From positions 1 through 29,533 of the forward strand of contig QKII01000431.1 in NCBI GenBank assembly GCA_003249625.1: a stretch of 29,533 nt of DNA. Reading direction: 5' to 3'. The position numbers and the translations under genes are program-made. The stretch's first letter is position 1; the number at the start of each line of letters is the position of its first letter. This DNA is from Propionivibrio sp. Lineage in GTDB: Bacteria; Pseudomonadota; Gammaproteobacteria; Burkholderiales; Rhodocyclaceae. Shown here piece by piece: positions 24,188-29,533 of the stretch. A model generated the notes under the pieces. That model was not told where the DNA came from and searched no databases. It saw only the letters and a program-made list of their open reading frames with translations.

Positions 24188-24261
24188 GCGGGTGTAGTTC
24201 AATGGTAGAACGGCAGCTTCCCAAGCTGCATACGAGGGTTCGATTCCCTTCACCCGCTCCA
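24188..24261 (+). tRNA. tRNA-Gly (anticodon CCC)
   Basis: 74-nt tRNA including an encoded CCA. The acceptor arms GCGGGTG / CACCCGC pair, the D-arm is GTTCAATGGTAGAAC, the anticodon stem GCAGC / GCTGC encloses TTCCCAA, giving anticodon CCC, and the T-arm is GAGGG TTCGATT CCCTT. It resembles E. coli glyU. It reads GGG glycine codons. A TTGATG/TAGAAT promoter lies directly upstream. It is a single gene, not part of a cluster. Confidence 0.97.
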
Positions 24262-24438
24262 CTTACTCCTTGTAAGTTGCTCGGCCTCTCGATGAGAACG
24301 CCGCAAGCACCGACCATTTTCCATTGTTTTCACCGTTGAACCCTGACGGCTTAACGAAATAGATGACCAGCACGGTATCGGAACTTGCCCGACCCGTCCT
24401 GTAGTCAGTTCAGTCCTTCCTGCACGATCCTCCGTTGT

Positions 24439-24549
24439 CTATTTTCTGTTCCCCGACTGCTGCTGGGTGTCATGACCGTACAGTTGGTCGAGTATAGCCA
24501 GCTGTTTGTTCCAGTACTTCATTTCGGAGTCCCCTTCGTAGTTGTACAT
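24439..24549 (-). CDS. Possible small hypothetical protein
   Basis: A 36-codon reading frame starting MYNYEGDSEMKYWNKQL, hydrophilic, with no similarity I recognise. An alternative start at 24522 (27 aa) has AAGGGGA about 10 nt upstream, which is the better ribosome site. It lies alone after tRNA-Gly on the opposite strand. Codon and amino acid make-up look protein-like, but length gives no statistical weight. Confidence 0.2.
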   Translation of the reverse strand: MYNYEGDSEMKYWNKQLAILDQLYGHDTQQQSGNRK

Positions 24550-24739
24550 GCATACCTGTCCCAAGGACTCCACGAGAATATGATAATGGAGTTGAGAGAA
24601 GCAAAGATGCATGCAAAAGAGAACCACCGGTCAGCGCCACCACCGCCTGATACGGCTCGGGCGCGAGGCGGCGATTGAGCCGCAATTCTCTCTCGCAACC
24701 ACGCTTGCATTTTTCCGGCGTTCCGTCGCGCTACGAATA

Positions 24740-24764
24740 CTGAGAGCGCCTCTTGCGCTCTCAG
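24740..24764. repeat. Perfect 10-bp inverted repeat (hairpin)
   Basis: CTGAGAGCGC and GCGCTCTCAG separated by a 5-nt loop (24750-24754). No T-tract follows on either strand, so it is not a standard terminator. It might be a terminator for the tRNA unit working without a U-run, or a remnant of a mobile element. Confidence 0.7.
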
Positions 24765-24978
24765 CTCCCGACGCATCGTCATATGCCACATCCCGAGCCT
24801 GAGTTGAGCGCCCCTGACCCCACGGCCTTGAATAGCTGAGCGGCCGCAGATCGCCGGGTCCTACCGCCCGGACTCCGCTGTCGAGGCCAAAGGGGTTTTC
24901 CCTCGGATAAACGCTGCACCGCCGGGTAATCCGGGCAAATGGCGTATGATCGGTCGTTGCAGCACCGACTCATTTGGG

Positions 24979-24999
24979 GCGCCGCGTTTCTGGCGGCGC
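24979..24999 (+). repeat. Leader hairpin upstream of mscS
   Basis: Perfect 7-bp stem GCGCCGC / GCGGCGC (24979-24985 with 24993-24999) and a 7-nt loop, ending 30 nt before the mscS ATG and about 20 nt before its GGGAG ribosome site. It would fold in the 5' leader. A regulatory function is possible but not supported by anything else. Confidence 0.6.
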
Positions 25000-25029
25000 A
25001 GCGGCACCAACACTTTTTCGGGAGAAAAC

Positions 25030-25845
25030 ATGAACTGGGATGTGAATGCCGTGATGGCGCAAGCGCCGGGTTTCTTTATCACCTACGGGCTAAAACTGGT
25101 GATGGCGGTCGTCGTCTATGTCGTCGGCAAATGGCTGGCGGAGATGATCGCCAACGGACTGGAAAAGGGCATGAAGGCGCGCAACGTCGACTCGACGGTC
25201 GGCCGTTTTACCCGCAACGTCAGCTACTACGCGCTCTATACGATCGTCATTATCGCCACACTGGGCCAGTTGGGCGTGCAGACCGCGTCCTTCGTTGCCA
25301 TTCTCGGTGCCGCTGGTCTGGCCATCGGCTTCGCGCTGCAAGGCTCCTTGGCCAATTTCGCCGCCGGCGTACTGCTGATCCTTTTCCGCCCCTTCAAGGC
25401 CGGCGACTACATCGAGGCCGCAGGCACAGCTGGCGTGGTCAAGGAAATCTCGATCTTCTCGACCATCCTGACCTCGCCGGACAACAAGGTGGTTACGGTG
25501 GCCAACAACGCGATCATGGGCGGTAACATCACCAATTATTCGACGATGGCCACTCGGCGCGTCGACCTTACCGTCGGGGTGAGCTACAGCTCGAATCTGG
25601 CGCTGGTCAAACAGACGCTGCAACAGATCGCCGACGAGGACACGCGTGTGCTCAAGGATCCGGCGGTGACCATCGGTTGCGTGGCGCTGGCCGATTCGTC
25701 GGTCAACTTCGTCTTCCGCTGCTGGGTTAACAGTGCCGACTACTGGCCTGCCTTCTTTGCCCTGACCGAACGCGTCAAGACGCGCTTCGACGAAGTCGGG
25801 ATCGAGATTCCGTTCCCGCAGATGGATGTTCATCAAGACGCATAA
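25030..25845 (+). CDS. mscS: Small-conductance mechanosensitive channel MscS
   Basis: 271-aa channel that opens under membrane tension to release solutes during hypo-osmotic shock. TM1 spans about 19-39, TM2 about 62-82, and the pore helix TM3 runs from about 86 with GAAGLAIGFALQGSLANFAAG, rich in Gly/Ala as in E. coli MscS. The cytoplasmic beta domain follows, with LLILFRPFKAGDYIEAAG, VVTVANNAIMGGNITNYS and the C-terminal EIPFPQMDVH. The start at 25030 has GGGAGA upstream; the frame is open further but gives no membrane-compatible leader. Full length for the short MscS class, and a single gene. Confidence 0.95.
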   Translation: MNWDVNAVMAQAPGFFITYGLKLVMAVVVYVVGKWLAEMIANGLEKGMKARNVDSTVGRFTRNVSYYALYTIVIIATLGQLGVQTASFVAILGAAGLAIGFALQGSLANFAAGVLLILFRPFKAGDYIEAAGTAGVVKEISIFSTILTSPDNKVVTVANNAIMGGNITNYSTMATRRVDLTVGVSYSSNLALVKQTLQQIADEDTRVLKDPAVTIGCVALADSSVNFVFRCWVNSADYWPAFFALTERVKTRFDEVGIEIPFPQMDVHQDA

Positions 25846-26515
25846 CATCGATCCTTCTCCCGCAACGTGCACCGGAGACCTTCAAGATGTATGAGGACGA
25901 AGCGAAAAATATGGGGTTCTCCGGTGCCGTCGGCGGGGCGATGGTGCGCAGCAGTTATTGGGGTGGCATTTAGGCGTACAGCGCGGGCGTTGCCTGACGG
26001 ACCTAATGGCCTGTCTGATCCTGCATGGAAAAGAAGGCGTCGCCTGGAATTGGTTCTGAGCACTAGTGCTTCAAGCTAAGCCTCCATGTTTTTTTCGCGT
26101 TGAGAGTATGCGCGACTTCCTGTTCGCACGTGGCTCGTGTCGAGCCAAGTCCGTTAATCGATGATATCGACGCTCCTCAGCAAGCGCCAAAATTTTGGCT
26201 ATAGGACGACAAGATAGAGCCAGTTCCTTGATTTTCGCCCGTTACTTCTCGCCGCATGTATCGGGGAAAATTTCAGCGCGCGAAAGATCGAGGTTTGACG
26301 AAAGCGAACCTGCGCGCTACCAAATCTCTGGCAAGTCGTCGACCAATCTGGCCGTTAGCTGTAGCTCGGTGGTGGGGGCGGTATCGCACAGTTCTCTGCC
26401 GTTGTTTGGACTGCCCGAGTTTCCGCTTACATCAACTGTCAGGGAGGTCGCTCTTACCTTTACTGTATTTCTCACCATCACCTGTAGCGCGAAAAAAACA
26501 ATATGGAGCACTCAA
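25846..26515. other. Gene-poor region between mscS and the LysR gene
   Basis: About 670 bp with no recognised gene. Overlapping frames on both strands near 26195-26600 give low-complexity, family-less translations. It includes a 28-codon reading frame at 25887 and a perfect 12-bp palindrome AGCACTAGTGCT (26059-26070). Base composition looks less GC-rich than the flanking genes, particularly beyond 26070, which could reflect decayed or acquired sequence. Confidence 0.55.
25887..25973 (+). CDS. Possible 28-residue small protein
   Basis: Starts MYEDEAKNMGFSGAVGGAM and ends in YWGGI. A GGAG lies about 11 nt before the ATG. It follows mscS by 41 bp on the same strand. No family is recognised; it may equally be a fragment of a lost gene. 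Confidence 0.2.
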   Translation: MYEDEAKNMGFSGAVGGAMVRSSYWGGI

Positions 26516-27415
26516 TCACGATATTGGTTTGATCAATGAAGGCAAATCAGCCAGTCCGGCCCTAAGCATATCAACCAGTAAGCGAACCTTGGGCAGCGGA
26601 TAGCGCCTGTGAGGTGAAACCGCCCACACAGCCGTGTCCGGCGGCTGGTTGCTTTCGAGCAGCGAAACTAACTCTCCACGCGCGAGTGGCTCCAGCACAT
26701 AGTAATCGGGCAGTTGGCACAAACCCAGGCCCCTCAAGGCGGCATCGAGCACCGCGGTTCCATTGTTGCAGCGCCAGTTGCCGCGTGGCTTGAAGGGGTA
26801 CTCATGGCCATTCTCATGGAACAGCCAGGTGTCATTCGTGCCGATCAGGCAATTGTGGCCTGTTAGCTCCGAGAGGGTATGCGGGCGACCGTACCGTTTC
26901 AGATAGGCGGGCGAGGCGCAAAGATACATGGCGCGTGGCGCAATGCGGCTGGCAACGAGCGTGGAGCTTTCCAGCCGACCAAGTCGAATCGCCAGGTCGA
27001 ACCCTTCCTGGACCAGATCGAGCATGCGGTTGGTCAGTTCGATTTCGACGCGCAACTGCGGATACTGCACCATAAAGCTATTCACGATTGGCACGATGAA
27101 ACGCTCACCGTAGGCCACGGCCGCTGTCATGCGCAACAGGCCAGTCGGTGCACGATGCAGATCGCTGATTGCGATAAATGCCTCGTCGCGCTCCTCGATC
27201 AAACGTTGGCAGCGTGCGAAAAAGGTCTGCCCTGCCTCGGTCAACGACACCTTGCGTGTTGTGCGATAGAGCAAGCGGGCCTGAAGACGTTCCTCTAGCA
27301 AGGCCACCTGGCGGCTGACATGTGAGGACGACACACGCAGCCGCTCGGCGGCGCGTGAAAAGTTTGCGCATTCCACCACGGCGACAAATTCGTCGAGTCC
27401 CTCCCACCGGCTCAT
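26516..27415 (-). CDS. LysR-family transcriptional regulator
   Basis: 299-aa LysR protein. The N-terminal winged helix-turn-helix is FSRAAERLRVSSSHVSRQVA followed by LEERLQARLLYRTTRKVSLTEAG, and the effector domain spans about 90-295 with the usual YPQLRVEIELTNR region. The subgroup resembles AaeR/CrgA-type regulators. It lies divergent from the formaldehyde dehydrogenase gene across a 159-bp AT-rich gap, the classical arrangement for a LysR controlling its neighbour, so it probably regulates frmA-fghA. An inducer (formaldehyde, S-hydroxymethylglutathione) is a guess. Confidence 0.92.
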   Translation of the reverse strand: MSRWEGLDEFVAVVECANFSRAAERLRVSSSHVSRQVALLEERLQARLLYRTTRKVSLTEAGQTFFARCQRLIEERDEAFIAISDLHRAPTGLLRMTAAVAYGERFIVPIVNSFMVQYPQLRVEIELTNRMLDLVQEGFDLAIRLGRLESSTLVASRIAPRAMYLCASPAYLKRYGRPHTLSELTGHNCLIGTNDTWLFHENGHEYPFKPRGNWRCNNGTAVLDAALRGLGLCQLPDYYVLEPLARGELVSLLESNQPPDTAVWAVSPHRRYPLPKVRLLVDMLRAGLADLPSLIKPIS

Positions 27416-28690
<1,275 letters not shown>

Positions 28691-28700
28691 GTAGCGCGCC

Positions 28701-29533
28701 ATGAGTTTGGAAAACATCGCTTGCAACAAGAGCTTCGGCGGCTGGCACAAGCGCTATCGACATCACTCGGCGGCACTCGGCTGTGACATGGTGTTTGCCA
28801 TCTACTTGCCGCCACAGGCCGAGCTGGAAAAAAAGTTGCCGGTGCTCTACTGGCTCTCTGGCTTGACCTGTACCGATGAAAACTTCATGCAGAAAGCCGG
28901 CGCACAGCGTGTTGCCGCTGAACTGGGCATGATTGTCGTCGCGCCGGATACCAGCCCTCGTGGCGCAAATGTCCCCGGCGATCCTGAAGGTGCGTGGGAT
29001 TTCGGTCATGGTGCAGGCTTCTATCTGAATGCGACAGAAGCGCCGTGGGCAACGCATTACCGCATGCATGATTACGTGGTGAATGAACTGCCAGCGCTGA
29101 TCGAAGCAAACTTTCCCGCATCCGACGTGCGCGGGATCTCTGGCCACTCAATGGGTGGGCACGGCGCGTTGATCTGCGCATTGCGCAACCCTGGGCGCTA
29201 TCGGTCAATTTCTGCGTTTGCCCCGATCTGTCAGCCCAGTACCTGCCCGTGGGGCGAAAAGGCCTTCAGCCAGTATCTGGGCGCAGACCGCACGAATTGG
29301 GCCGAGTGGGATGCAAGTTGGTTGATTGCGCAAGCACGTGAACAAGTGCCGGTGCTGATCGACCAAGGCGACCGCGACAGCTTCCTCTCAGAGCAACTCA
29401 GGCCCGAGACATTGCAGGCCGCAGCAGCCAACGCTGGCTATCCGCTCACTTTGCGTATGCAACCGGGCTATGATCATAGCTACTACTTTATTGCCAGCTT
29501 CATCGATGAGCACTTGCGCTTTCATGCCGAGGC
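28701..29533 (+). CDS. fghA: S-formylglutathione hydrolase (3' end cut by the window)
   Basis: Hydrolyses S-formylglutathione to formate and glutathione. The gene runs open to the window end, 277 codons and part of one more, so nearly full length (family about 280). It begins [13 protein letters not shown] and [10 protein letters not shown], with [20 protein letters not shown]; the nucleophile is Ser150 in [10 protein letters not shown], the acid is in QGDRDSF (about 224-226), and the base is His259 in GYDHSYYF. The ATG at 28701 is 10 bp after the frmA stop, forming a two-gene detoxification unit. Confidence 0.95.
   Translation, partial: MSLENIACNKSFGGWHKRYRHHSAALGCDMVFAIYLPPQAELEKKLPVLYWLSGLTCTDENFMQKAGAQRVAAELGMIVVAPDTSPRGANVPGDPEGAWDFGHGAGFYLNATEAPWATHYRMHDYVVNELPALIEANFPASDVRGISGHSMGGHGALICALRNPGRYRSISAFAPICQPSTCPWGEKAFSQYLGADRTNWAEWDASWLIAQAREQVPVLIDQGDRDSFLSEQLRPETLQAAAANAGYPLTLRMQPGYDHSYYFIASFIDEHLRFHAE

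Larger units (their letters stand above)
24262..25029. other. Gene-poor region between tRNA-Gly and mscS
   Basis: About 770 bp with no recognisable protein or RNA family. Reading frames here are short and mutually overlapping. It carries a perfect hairpin at 24740-24764, a short ACTTAC/GTAAGT repeat just after the tRNA (24262-24278), a weak small reading frame on the minus strand (24439-24549) and a leader hairpin before mscS. The 3' end of a tRNA gene is a common integration site, but I see no repeated copy of its 3' end nor any integrase, so no element is claimed. Confidence 0.6.

Noticed and set aside
24029..24317. Minus-strand reading frames across tRNA-Gly containing GAGEGNRTLV-like text
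   Set aside because: This is the well-known spurious translation produced when a tRNA gene is read on the opposite strand.
26059..26070. Perfect palindrome AGCACTAGTGCT
   Set aside because: Twelve bases can occur by chance in a window of this size, and it is not placed near a promoter or gene start.
26195..26603. Plus-strand frames of about 115 codons between mscS and the LysR gene
   Set aside because: Two overlapping frames with no ribosome site, family motif or plausible composition; they look like chance open frames in a decayed or intergenic stretch.

Overview
The window reads as chromosomal DNA of a betaproteobacterium, most likely of the Rhodocyclaceae/Rhodocyclales type. This is an inference from gene content and order (yqgE-yqgF-pyrR-pyrB-pyrC', yggS-proC-yggT-yggU beside pilT-pilU) and from GC-rich codon use; no rRNA or other taxonomic marker is present. 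Both ends cut through genes: a chemotaxis-type hybrid kinase on the left and S-formylglutathione hydrolase on the right.

Layout. 1-2239: 3' part of a PilL/ChpA-type kinase. 2217-3668 (minus): DNA photolyase. 3718-7449 (plus): tightly overlapping operon yqgE, yqgF/ruvX, pyrR, pyrB and a dihydroorotase homologue that has lost its metal-binding HxH motif (pyrC'-type). 7453-9796 (minus): yggU, yggT, proC and yggS (transcribed from yggS). 9864-12068 (plus): the twitching ATPases pilT and pilU, ending in a strong terminator. 12313-16801 (plus): a four-gene 2-oxoacid:acceptor oxidoreductase operon (gamma, alpha, beta, and a GltD-like FAD/NAD(P) subunit carrying a ferredoxin domain), with a promoter and a terminator.

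16875-18700 (minus) holds the most interesting locus: a cobalamin riboswitch followed by an intrinsic terminator, then a 48-residue peptide gene abutting a radical SAM/SPASM maturase. It matches the little-studied CbpA/CbpB pair, a putative B12-controlled ribosomally made, modified peptide. The sequence allows a three-way switch: the aptamer-closing P1 stem, an antiterminator and the terminator compete for the same bases, predicting that B12 turns the peptide system off. Upstream on the same strand lie an alpha/beta hydrolase and a thioredoxin-like [2Fe-2S] ferredoxin, and before them a VanZ-family membrane protein.

21140-23962: an anchored lytic transglycosylase and, convergent to it, an EF-G-like GTPase with Tyr replacing the usual switch II His. 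24188-24261: tRNA-Gly(CCC) with its own promoter, followed by about 770 bp without a convincing gene. 25030-25845: a short MscS channel. 25846-26515: a second gene-poor stretch. 26516-29533: a LysR regulator divergent from a glutathione-dependent formaldehyde detoxification pair (class III alcohol dehydrogenase and S-formylglutathione hydrolase), separated by an AT-rich control region.
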